Assembly: GCA_910585155.1 (NCBI GenBank)
Contig: CAJUEC010000029.1
Location: 18,383-31,267, forward strand
Reading direction: 5' to 3'
Length of the DNA stretch: 12,885 bases
DNA from: an uncultured Oscillospiraceae bacterium
Lineage (GTDB): Bacteria; Bacillota; Clostridia; Oscillospirales; Oscillospiraceae
Positions 6,892-12,885 of the stretch are shown one piece after another. Made by a program: the position numbers and the translations under genes. The stretch's first letter is position 1. Each line of letters begins with the position of its first letter. The notes beneath the pieces were generated by a model, which ran no database searches, was not told the origin of the DNA, and saw only the letters and a list, made by a program, of their open reading frames with translations.

Positions 6892-7863
6892 ATGACAGAA
6901 CAGAGCATCAGCATCGAGCGGATGGAGGAGGCCGTCAACCTGTTCGGCCTGTTTGACGAGAACATCCGGCTTATTGAGCAGGAGCTGGACGTGTCGGTGG
7001 TGAACCGGGAGTCCAGCCTGAAAATTTCCGGCGAGGGCGAAAACGTGATGCTGGCGGTGAAGGCCATCCAGGGGCTGCTCACCCTGTCCGCCAAGGGGGA
7101 GGCCATCGGCCAGCAGAACGTGCGCTATATCATCGAGCTGGTCCGCTCCGGCAACGAGAGCAAGATCGCCCAGCTGGCCGGAGACGTGGTGTGCGTCACC
7201 GCCAAGGGCAAGCCCATCAAGGCCAAGACCATCGGCCAGCAGAAGTACGTGGACGCCATCAAGAACAGCACCGTCACCATCGGCGTGGGCCCCGCCGGCA
7301 CCGGCAAGACCTACCTCGCCGTGGCGGCGGCGGTGGCCGCCTTCCGGGAGAAGCAGATCAACCGAATCATCCTCACCCGCCCCGCCGTGGAGGCGGGGGA
7401 GCGGCTGGGCTTTTTGCCCGGCGATTTGCAGTCCAAGGTGGACCCCTACCTGCGGCCGCTGTACGACGCGCTGTTCGACATGCTGGGGGCGGAGACCTAC
7501 CAGAAGTACCTGGAGCGGGGGAACATCGAGGTGGCCCCCCTGGCCTACATGCGGGGGCGGACGCTGGACGACTCGTTCATCATCCTGGACGAGGCCCAGA
7601 ACACCAGCCGGGAGCAGATGAAAATGTTCCTCACCCGGCTGGGCTTCGGGTCGAAAATTGTCATCACCGGCGACGCCACCCAGATCGACCTGCCGGCGGA
7701 CAAGGTTTCCGGCCTGAAGGAGGCCATGCGGGTGCTCAAGGGGGTGGAGGACATCTCCATCTGCCAGCTCACCGGGGCGGATGTGGTGCGCCATGTCATC
7801 GTCCAGCGGATCATCAAGGCGTACGAGGAGGACGAGAAGCGGCGCTTTGCCAAACGGAAGTAG
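6892..7863 (+). CDS. phoH: PhoH-family ATPase, 323 aa
   Basis: PhoH-like P-loop ATPase, probably acting in RNA metabolism: the family is often linked to YbeY, which follows here, and is related to the ATPase core of superfamily-1 helicases. A KH-like N-terminal region (about residues 15-65, with VVNRESSLKISGEGENV) precedes the ATPase core. Walker A is GPAGTGKT at 133-140 (K139) and Walker B is FIILDEAQN with D233 and E234. A conserved ITGDATQIDLP motif follows. Length is normal for the family (about 320 aa). Start is ATG 6892, with AGGAG at 6881-6885 six bases upstream. An in-frame TTG two codons earlier overlaps that spacing and is not preferred. The parS palindrome lies just upstream. The usual next gene, the HD-hydrolase yqfF/pgpH, is missing. 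Confidence 0.96.
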   Translation: MTEQSISIERMEEAVNLFGLFDENIRLIEQELDVSVVNRESSLKISGEGENVMLAVKAIQGLLTLSAKGEAIGQQNVRYIIELVRSGNESKIAQLAGDVVCVTAKGKPIKAKTIGQQKYVDAIKNSTVTIGVGPAGTGKTYLAVAAAVAAFREKQINRIILTRPAVEAGERLGFLPGDLQSKVDPYLRPLYDALFDMLGAETYQKYLERGNIEVAPLAYMRGRTLDDSFIILDEAQNTSREQMKMFLTRLGFGSKIVITGDATQIDLPADKVSGLKEAMRVLKGVEDISICQLTGADVVRHVIVQRIIKAYEEDEKRRFAKRK

Positions 7864-7915
7864 GGCCCCTGGACTAGCGCATGGGCCGCACTGACAAACG
7901 GGAGGTCAATCGGTA

Positions 7916-8410
7916 ATGCCGAAACATAAGATCATCGTCTCCGCCGACGTGCCGGGGGTGGACGACGGCCTGCGCAGCTTCCTGCGCAGGGTGATCCGCG
8001 CCGCCCTGGACGCGGAGGGGGTGGACGTGCCCTGCGAGGTGAACGTGCTGGTCACCGGCGACAGGGGCATCCATCAGATCAATTTGGACACGCGGGGGGT
8101 GGACGCGCCCACCGATGTGCTCAGCTTTCCCATGTTCGACCTGGAGCCGGGGGACAAGCCCGCCCAGGCGGACGCGGACCCGGCCACCGGGCTGGTCCCC
8201 CTGGGGGATATGTGCATCTCCCTGGAGCGGGCGAAGGCCCAGGCCAAGGAGTACGGCCACGCCAACCGCCGGGAGCTGGCCTACCTGGCGGTGCACTCGG
8301 TACTCCACCTGCTGGGCTATGACCATTTGGACGAGGGGGACATGAAGGCCCGGATGCGGGGCCGGGAGGAGGACATCCTGGCCGGTCTGGGCATCCCCCG
8401 GGAGGGTTGA
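7916..8410 (+). CDS. ybeY: Endoribonuclease / rRNA maturation factor YbeY, 164 aa
   Basis: A metal-dependent single-strand endoribonuclease needed for 16S rRNA 3'-end maturation and ribosome quality control. The zinc-binding signature H-x3-H-x5-H is complete: HSVLHLLGYDH with H127, H131 and H137. The preceding segments INLDTRGVDAPTDVLSFPMF and LGDMCISLERA are also characteristic. Length fits the family (about 150-170 aa). Start ATG 7916 follows GGAGGT at 7901-7906. It overlaps by one base the stop of an 11-codon mini-ORF (7881-7916) that lacks a ribosome binding site. The gene is linked to phoH upstream and, after two inserted genes, to era. Era also acts on the 16S 3' end, so the neighbourhood is one of ribosome assembly. 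Confidence 0.96.
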   Translation: MPKHKIIVSADVPGVDDGLRSFLRRVIRAALDAEGVDVPCEVNVLVTGDRGIHQINLDTRGVDAPTDVLSFPMFDLEPGDKPAQADADPATGLVPLGDMCISLERAKAQAKEYGHANRRELAYLAVHSVLHLLGYDHLDEGDMKARMRGREEDILAGLGIPREG

Positions 8411-8411
8411 G

Positions 8412-9461
8412 ATGGAACAGAGGCGACGGGAGTTCGGCCTGGATCTGGTGCGGGCGTCGGCGGGGCTGCTCACCCTGAGCGTGCACTTTTTCCTCAATAA
8501 CGGGTTCTACGACACTCCGGCGGCAGGGGGGACCATGCTGCTGGCCTGCGTGGTGCGGGTGCTGTGCATGACCTGCGTGCCCCTGTTTCTGCTGCTCACC
8601 GGCTACACCTGCGCCGGGCGCAAATGGTCCAGGGGGTATTACCGCAAGTTGCTGCCCATCCTGCTCACCTACCTGCTGTCGGGGGCGGCGTGCATGGCCT
8701 TCCGGGTGTTCTGGCAGGGGGAGCGGTTCACCCTGCCCGGGCTGGTCCGGCAGTTCACTGTTTACGCCGCCGCGCCCTACGGCTGGTATATCGAAATGTA
8801 CATCGGACTGTTTCTGCTCAGCCCCTTCCTCAACGCCGCGTGGCACGCCCTGGATGAGCGGGGGAAAAGGGCGCTGCTCCTCACCCTGGCGGGGCTGACG
8901 GCTCTGCCCAGCCTGGTCAACCAGCTGGGGACGGTTCTGCCCGTGTGGTGGGTGAACCTGTACCCGCTGACCTATTACGCCCTGGGGGCCTGGCTGCGGG
9001 AGCACCCCCTGCGGCTCAAGAGCTGGCAGGCGCTGGGGTGCTGGCTGGGGCTGGCGGCGGCGGTGGGGGTGAAGGGCTGGCTCACCGCCGGCGGAGGGCC
9101 CTACGTGCTGATGCCGGAGGACGGCTGGGGCAGTCTGGCGCTGACGGTCCAGGCGGCGCTGCTCTTCTCCTGCCTGCGGCGGGCGGACGGCTCCCGGACG
9201 CCCGGGCCGGTGCGCTGGTGCGTGGGCCGGGTGGCCAGGCTGTCCCTGGCCATGTACCTGGTGTCCTACATCTCCGACCAACTGGTGTACCCGGTGCTGG
9301 CCCAGGCGGTGCCGGCGGCCCATCAGCGGCTGTGGTGGATGCCCGTCACGGTGGCGGCGACGGCGCTGGGGGCGCTGGCGCTGGCCCAGCCGGTGGACTG
9401 GGCGGCGGGGGCGCTGATGCGGCTGATGCCCAGGGAGCGAGGCCGCGAAGGGGGGCCGTGA
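8412..9461 (+). CDS. Acyltransferase-3 family integral membrane protein, 349 aa
   Basis: A polytopic membrane protein of the acyltransferase-3 family (OafA/OatA/WecH-like), whose members transfer acetyl or other acyl groups to extracellular sugars or lipids. About ten hydrophobic segments are visible. The family R-x10-H motif is present as R14 and H25 (LVRASAGLLTLSVHFF), at the usual place in the first helix. Further family-like stretches are CMTCVPLFLLLTGY, the YGWYIEMYIGLFLLSPFLNA loop/helix, and LSLAMYLVSYISDQLVYP near the C-terminus. There is no C-terminal SGNH domain, so this is the short stand-alone form. The substrate cannot be predicted. Start ATG 8412 lies one base after the ybeY stop and uses GGAGGG (8401-8406) inside ybeY, suggesting translational coupling. 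The gene does not belong to the standard ybeY-era order and looks like an insertion. Confidence 0.88.
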   Translation: MEQRRREFGLDLVRASAGLLTLSVHFFLNNGFYDTPAAGGTMLLACVVRVLCMTCVPLFLLLTGYTCAGRKWSRGYYRKLLPILLTYLLSGAACMAFRVFWQGERFTLPGLVRQFTVYAAAPYGWYIEMYIGLFLLSPFLNAAWHALDERGKRALLLTLAGLTALPSLVNQLGTVLPVWWVNLYPLTYYALGAWLREHPLRLKSWQALGCWLGLAAAVGVKGWLTAGGGPYVLMPEDGWGSLALTVQAALLFSCLRRADGSRTPGPVRWCVGRVARLSLAMYLVSYISDQLVYPVLAQAVPAAHQRLWWMPVTVAATALGALALAQPVDWAAGALMRLMPRERGREGGP

Positions 9462-9462
9462 C

Positions 9463-10317
9463 ATGAACAGAAAAAGAGCCTGCGCCGCCCTGGCCGCCGC
9501 GCTGCTGCTGGCGCTGGCGGGCTGCGGGGAGCCAGGCGGGCAGGCCGCGCCGCCGGAGCTGTCCCCTGCGCCCAGCGGGCCGGTGAGCGCGCCGCCGGAG
9601 GCCCTTACCCCGGAGGAGCTGCTGGCCCAACAGCCCATCGACGGCACCCACGACGCGTTTCTGGTGCCCACCGGGGGCAGGCTGGGGACGCTGCTGGTGA
9701 CGGTGGAGATGGGGGAGCGGGGGCCAAACCCAGACCCGGAATGGGAGCTGTGGGAGAACCCGGTGTGCTTATCCGTCTGGAATCCCGAGGATATGGGGGA
9801 ACCTATACAGAGAATGGACGCCGTGGTAGACGGTTTGATGTTTGGGGAGCACGAGACGGTGGACGCCAATTTCGACGGGCACATGGATTTCAGCGTCCTG
9901 CGTAGCAGGGGAAACGGAGCCGGTTACTGGTATCTCTGGGTGTGGGACGAGGAGGCGGGGCGGTTCGCGGAGGTGCCGGAGTACCGGGAGATCTCCTTCC
10001 CCCGCTGCGACCCGGAGACGGAGATTATCGACGGCTGGGCCAGGAACAGCGGCGGCGGGGACGGTGTGACCACCTTCCACCGCTGGGAGGACGGGGAGCT
10101 GGTGTGCGTCCGGCGGATCGAGACGGAGTACGATTATGAAAACGGAGTTGTCGAATTCGAGGTAAGTAACGAGGTAACCCATTTCCCCTCGTGGATTAAA
10201 GTAGAGGATCGAATGGACGGGGAACTGGCCCAAGTGTACTATCAGGAATTTTCTCCAGGCGAGAGCTTCTTTGCGGAACAGGAGAAATGGGAAAGCCTGG
10301 ACTACCACGGCGAATAA
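9463..10317 (+). CDS. Putative lipoprotein with a DxNxDGxxD acidic repeat, 284 aa
   Basis: A predicted exported lipoprotein of unknown function. The N-terminus has a basic start (MNRKR), a hydrophobic stretch and a lipobox LAGC, with lipidation expected on C21. A Pro/Ala/Glu-rich linker (about 22-55) leads into the folded part. Near residues 128-160, DANFDGHMDFSVLRSRGNGA followed by GYWYLWVWDEEAGRF resembles the XAC2610-type or EF-hand-like D-x-N-x-D-G-x-x-D motif, which is often calcium binding; this is similarity by eye. Start ATG 9463 is one base after the acyltransferase stop, so the two are probably co-translated and may share an envelope function. The last about 190 bases (10130-10320) are noticeably less GC-rich than the rest. 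Not recognised as a named family. Confidence 0.82.
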   Translation: MNRKRACAALAAALLLALAGCGEPGGQAAPPELSPAPSGPVSAPPEALTPEELLAQQPIDGTHDAFLVPTGGRLGTLLVTVEMGERGPNPDPEWELWENPVCLSVWNPEDMGEPIQRMDAVVDGLMFGEHETVDANFDGHMDFSVLRSRGNGAGYWYLWVWDEEAGRFAEVPEYREISFPRCDPETEIIDGWARNSGGGDGVTTFHRWEDGELVCVRRIETEYDYENGVVEFEVSNEVTHFPSWIKVEDRMDGELAQVYYQEFSPGESFFAEQEKWESLDYHGE

Positions 10318-10322
10318 AAATG

Positions 10323-10345
10323 CTCAAGAAAGTTGAGGATCACCT
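10323..10345 (+). promoter_or_regulatory. era leader: small hairpin over the RBS and 16S 3'-end-like sequence
   Basis: Between the lipoprotein stop and era lie 28 bases. CTCAA and TTGAG (10323-10327, 10333-10337) can form a 5-bp stem with a GAAAG loop, overlapping GAGG, the only ribosome-binding-like sequence. Directly after it GGATCACCT (10337-10345) abuts the start codon and equals the conserved 3' end of 16S rRNA. A regulatory role is inference. Confidence 0.35.
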
Positions 10346-11239
10346 ATGAACATCAAGAAATCGGGCATCATTACCATCTGCGGACGGCCCAACGTGGGCA
10401 AGTCCACCCTGACCAACACCCTGGCGGGGGAGAAGATCGCCATCGTCTCCCCCAAGCCCCAGACCACCCGCAACCGCATCTGCGCCGTCCTCAACCGGGG
10501 GGACAGCCAGTTCGTGTTTGTGGACACCCCCGGACTGCACCGCGCCCGAACCAGGCTGGGGGACTACATGGTGAAGGTGGTGCGCCAGTCGGTGGCGGAT
10601 GTGGACGGGGTGATGCTGCTGGTGGAGCCGGTGGACCACATCGGTGCTCCGGAGCAGGAGCTCATTGCCCGGATCAAGGCGCTGGGCGCCCCCGCCGCCC
10701 TGGTCATCAACAAGATCGACACGGTGGAAAAGGGGAGGCTGCTGTCGGTGATGGCGGTGTACGGCGCGGCCCATGACTGGGACGCGGTGGTGCCCATCTC
10801 GGCCAAGACCGGGGAGGGCGTGAGCGAGCTGCTGGAGGTGCTGGGGGGCTGGCTGCCTGAGGGGCCACAGCTCTTCCCCGACGGGGCGGTCACCGACCAG
10901 CCCGAGCGGCAGATCATGGCGGAGATCGTCCGGGAGAAGCTGCTGCGGGAGCTCAGCCAGGAGATTCCCCACGGCACGGCGGTGGAGGTGACCAGGTTCT
11001 CCCAGCGGGACGACGACATCATCGACTGCCACGTGACCATATACTGTGAAAAGGCCTCCCACAAGGGGATCATCATCGGCAAGGGCGGGGCCATGCTGAA
11101 GAAAATCAGCACCCAGGCCCGGCAGGATATGGAGGCCTTCATGGGGGCCAAGGTGTACCTGGAGACCTGGGTGAAGGTGAAGGAGAATTGGAGAGATAAT
11201 CCCGCCGCCATCCAGAACTTTGGCTACACGGAGGACTGA
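10346..11239 (+). CDS. era: GTPase Era, 297 aa
   Basis: Essential GTPase for 30S ribosomal subunit assembly, binding the 3' end of 16S rRNA. All G motifs are intact: G1 GRPNVGKST (13-21), G2 threonines T40/T41, G3 DTPG (60-63), G4 NKID (122-125) and G5 SAKT (about 152). The C-terminal KH domain contains the GxxG loop within HKGIIIGKGGAMLKKI, then LETWVKVKENWRDN and a closing FGY. Length is typical (about 300 aa). Start is ATG 10346; the initiation region is unusual, with GAGG followed by ATCACCT right up to the start codon. It follows the lipoprotein by 28 bases and is followed three bases later by the nucleotidyltransferase gene. Together with ybeY and phoH it forms an RNA/ribosome-maturation group. 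Confidence 0.98.
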   Translation: MNIKKSGIITICGRPNVGKSTLTNTLAGEKIAIVSPKPQTTRNRICAVLNRGDSQFVFVDTPGLHRARTRLGDYMVKVVRQSVADVDGVMLLVEPVDHIGAPEQELIARIKALGAPAALVINKIDTVEKGRLLSVMAVYGAAHDWDAVVPISAKTGEGVSELLEVLGGWLPEGPQLFPDGAVTDQPERQIMAEIVREKLLRELSQEIPHGTAVEVTRFSQRDDDIIDCHVTIYCEKASHKGIIIGKGGAMLKKISTQARQDMEAFMGAKVYLETWVKVKENWRDNPAAIQNFGYTED

Positions 11240-11242
11240 GCC

Positions 11243-11926
11243 GTGGTGGATATCGAGAGATGGATGGAGGCGCTGGCCGGAAAATTGACGGGCGTGTTCG
11301 GCCCCCGGCTGCTGTTTCTGGGGCTCCAGGGCAGCTATGGCCGGGGAGAGGCCAATGAGGACAGCGACATCGACGTGGTGACGGTGCTGGACCGGGTGGA
11401 GCTGGCCGACCTGGACGCCTACCGGGCCGTGGTGCGGGACATGCCCGAGGGGGAGAAGGCCTGCGGTTTTCTGTGCGGGGCGGAGGAGCTGAAAAGCTGG
11501 CCGAAATACGATCTGCTGGCGGTGGCCCGGGATACCCGGGGCGTGTATGGGCGGCTGGAGCCCCTGCTGCCCCCCATGGGCCGGGAGGACCTGGCGGACG
11601 CCGCGGCCATCGGCGCGTCAGGACTGTACCACGCCGCTGTCCACACCTATCTGTACGCGCCCCGGGAGCAGTGGCCCAGCTTTCTGAAAAATGCCCACAA
11701 GGGGGCCTTTTTCACCCTGCGGGCCCTCCATGAGCTACGCACCGGGGAAAACCTGCGGGCAAAGCGGGAGCTGCTCCCCCGGCTGGAGGGGGATGAGCGG
11801 GAGATTTTGGCGTACAGCCTGTCCCCGGGGGGCGAGCCGCCGGAGGCCGCCTTTGCCCGCCTGCTGCGGTGGTCGGCCGCCGCCATGGCCTGGGCGCAGA
11901 AGGCAGAGCACGCAAATATTCCCTGA
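11243..11926 (+). CDS. Nucleotidyltransferase-fold protein, 227 aa
   Basis: A protein with a DNA-polymerase-beta-type nucleotidyltransferase domain at the N-terminus. The signature is GLQGSYGRGEANEDSDIDVV, giving the GS motif at G30-S31 and metal-binding acids D42 and D44. Such domains transfer NMP groups to antibiotics, proteins or RNA, or serve in toxin-antitoxin pairs. The C-terminal half is helical (AVHTYLYAPREQW, NAHKGAFFTLRALHELRTGEN) and resembles the helical bundle accompanying these domains. A clear HEPN R-x4-6-H motif is not seen. Start is GTG 11243 or the adjacent GTG 11246, with GGAGG (11230-11234) inside the end of era; the gap to era is three bases. It is not part of the standard era-yqzL-recO order and no separate HEPN toxin gene is adjacent. 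The target is unknown. Confidence 0.8.
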   Translation: MVDIERWMEALAGKLTGVFGPRLLFLGLQGSYGRGEANEDSDIDVVTVLDRVELADLDAYRAVVRDMPEGEKACGFLCGAEELKSWPKYDLLAVARDTRGVYGRLEPLLPPMGREDLADAAAIGASGLYHAAVHTYLYAPREQWPSFLKNAHKGAFFTLRALHELRTGENLRAKRELLPRLEGDEREILAYSLSPGGEPPEAAFARLLRWSAAAMAWAQKAEHANIP

Positions 11927-11941
11927 CATAATCGCCGCCGC

Positions 11942-11972
11942 CCTGCCCATGCTAAGGGCATGGACAGGAGGG
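11942..11972 (+). promoter_or_regulatory. Hairpin overlapping the yqzL ribosome binding site
   Basis: CCTG-C-CCATGC (11942-11952) pairs with GCATGG-A-CAGG (11958-11968) around a TAAGG loop, with one C/A mismatch. The 3' arm covers the first bases of AGGAGGG (11966-11972), the yqzL ribosome binding site. It could dampen translation. No T-run follows, so it is not an intrinsic terminator. Confidence 0.35.
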
Positions 11973-11979
11973 ACGGCAA

Positions 11980-12171
11980 ATGATGAGAGAGCAGTATTGG
12001 GGCCTGTTTTGGAACACCGGGATGCCAACGGCCTGGCTGATGAGCCGGGGCGGCTCGGGGGCGGACGCGGGGCTGAGAGTGGAGGGCCCGTGGGGGCTGT
12101 CCGGCCCGCCCACCGGGGTGGAGCCCGTGGCACCGGAGGATATTCCCCAGAGCCCGAAGGGCCCTATTTGA
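11980..12171 (+). CDS. yqzL: YqzL-like small protein with extended tail, 63 aa
   Basis: A small protein located between era and recO, as yqzL is in Bacillus (after one inserted gene here). Its first about 24 residues, MMREQYWGLFWNTGMPTAWL, match the YqzL pattern of an aromatic W/F-rich start followed by F-x-x-TG-x-x-x-x-x-L. The function of YqzL is unknown. The remaining about 39 residues are rich in glycine and proline and have no recognisable pattern; family members are usually shorter (about 45-50 aa). Start is ATG 11980, seven bases after AGGAGGG; the next codon is also ATG and has ten-base spacing, so either may be used. The assignment rests on the short N-terminal similarity plus position. 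It overlaps no other credible gene. Confidence 0.7.
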   Translation: MMREQYWGLFWNTGMPTAWLMSRGGSGADAGLRVEGPWGLSGPPTGVEPVAPEDIPQSPKGPI

Positions 12172-12180
12172 ATTGAAACC

Positions 12181-12201
12181 GCTCCGGCGCCCCGCCGGAG
12201 C
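12181..12201 (+). promoter_or_regulatory. Perfect GC hairpin between yqzL and recO
   Basis: GCTCCGGCG (12181-12189) and CGCCGGAGC (12193-12201) form a perfect 9-bp stem with a CCC loop, ten bases after the yqzL stop and just before the recO ribosome binding site (AGGAG, 12207-12211). There is no T-tract, so it may be an RNA-processing or stability element or a weak terminator. Confidence 0.45.
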
Positions 12202-12218
12202 TACATAGGAGATTGGCC

Positions 12219-12885
12219 ATGCACCTGACCACCAATGCCCTCGTGCTGCGCGAGGTGAATTACAAGGAATCGGACAAGATTCTAACCCTGCTGACGGAAC
12301 AGGAGGGGAAGCTCACCGTGTCCGCCCGGGGGTGCCGGAAAAAGGACAGCCCCATCTCCGCCGCCTGCCAGCTGCTGGCCTGGGGGGAGTTCACCCTGTA
12401 TGAGTTCAACGGGCTGTGGTCGGTGAAGGAGACCGCGGCGGAGCGGCTGTTCGACGGGGCGCGGGGAGACCTGGAAAAAATCGCCCTGGCCAGCTACGTG
12501 GTGGAGGTGACTGAGGCCCTGGCCGAGGAGGGGCAGCAGGAGCCGGGGCTGCTGTCCACGGCGCTGAACTGCCTCCATGCCCTGGACAAGCTGAATCTGC
12601 CCCTGGAGCAGGTGAAGGCCGCCTTTGAGTGGCGCTCCATGGCCCTGGCGGGGTACGAGCCCCAGATCGAGCGGTGCGCCGTGTGCGCCCGGCCCGAGCC
12701 AAAGGAGCCCTGCATCCACCTGGGGGAGGGGGTGCTCCACTGCGCTCCCTGCCGGGACAGGCTTGGGGAGGGGGTGTCCATGCCCCTGAGCCCGCCGTCC
12801 CTGGCCGCCCTGCGGCACATCGTCTGGGGCCCGCGCAAGCGCCTGCTGTCCTTCCGGGTGGAGGAGGAGGGGCTGCGCCGGCTGG
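12219..12885 (+). CDS. recO: DNA repair protein RecO, 5' part (222 codons, runs off the window)
   Basis: RecO acts with RecF and RecR to load RecA onto SSB-coated single-stranded DNA during recombinational repair. The N-terminal OB-fold is seen in LVLREVNYKESDKILTLLT and GKLTVSARGCRKKDSPISA. The helical middle part follows, and a four-cysteine zinc-binding module is present at C153, C156, C175 and C178 (CAVC and CAPC). Start is ATG 12219, with AGGAG at 12207-12211. The frame is open to the end of the window; the family is about 240-260 aa, so only some 20-40 residues should be missing. It closes the era-yqzL-recO series. Confidence 0.95.
   Translation, partial: MHLTTNALVLREVNYKESDKILTLLTEQEGKLTVSARGCRKKDSPISAACQLLAWGEFTLYEFNGLWSVKETAAERLFDGARGDLEKIALASYVVEVTEALAEEGQQEPGLLSTALNCLHALDKLNLPLEQVKAAFEWRSMALAGYEPQIERCAVCARPEPKEPCIHLGEGVLHCAPCRDRLGEGVSMPLSPPSLAALRHIVWGPRKRLLSFRVEEEGLRRL

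Noticed and set aside
8121..9884. Minus-strand ORF of 587 codons across ybeY, the acyltransferase and the lipoprotein
   Set aside because: Pro/Arg/Gln-rich translation typical of a GC-rich antisense shadow. The plus-strand genes have ribosome binding sites, family motifs and tight operon spacing.
11691..12176. Plus-strand ORF of 161 codons overlapping the nucleotidyltransferase and yqzL in another frame
   Set aside because: Arg/Pro/Gly-rich shadow overlapping two better-supported genes.

Overview
The window is GC-rich DNA (clearly above 60% G+C by eye) carrying a dense, mostly co-directional block of bacterial housekeeping genes. Gene content (sporulation genes yqfC and yqfD, a phoH-ybeY-era-yqzL-recO series, dnaG-rpoD) together with the base composition points to a spore-forming Clostridia member, most likely the Oscillospiraceae/Flavonifractor-Lawsonibacter neighbourhood. 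The exact genus is an inference and cannot be fixed from the sequence alone.

Layout. (1) 1-185: two copies of a 110-bp-period, hairpin-rich intergenic repeat, cut by the left edge of the window. (2) 218-844: a YigZ/IMPACT-family protein. (3) 951-4042: dnaG then rpoD, the core of the macromolecular-synthesis operon, closed by a strong GC hairpin at 4059-4089. (4) 4099-5145, minus strand: an RluA-family pseudouridine synthase with a recognisable extended -10 promoter, followed by a 46-codon ORF that reads as the C-terminal end of a histidine phosphatase. (5) 5290-12885, plus strand: yqfC, yqfD, phoH, ybeY, an acyltransferase-3 membrane protein, a lipoprotein, era, a nucleotidyltransferase-fold protein, yqzL and the 5' part of recO. 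Spacings are short throughout (1 to 54 bases), so most of this is probably one long operon or a few overlapping ones.

The last block is the yqfC-yqfD-phoH-ybeY-era-yqzL-recO order known from Bacillus, but modified. The genes usually found between phoH and era (the HD-family yqfF/pgpH, dgkA, cdd) are absent. An acyltransferase/lipoprotein pair sits between ybeY and era, and a nucleotidyltransferase sits between era and yqzL.

The most notable non-coding signals are a perfect 16-bp canonical parS site (ParB binding) between yqfD and phoH at 6853-6868, and a 9-base copy of the 16S rRNA 3' end sequence directly abutting the era start codon. Era is the GTPase whose KH domain binds that same rRNA sequence. 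No tRNA, rRNA, CRISPR array, transposase or phage gene was seen. I did not find a convincing new defence or biosynthetic system. The unusual items are regulatory/chromosomal signals and accessory genes inserted in a conserved core.
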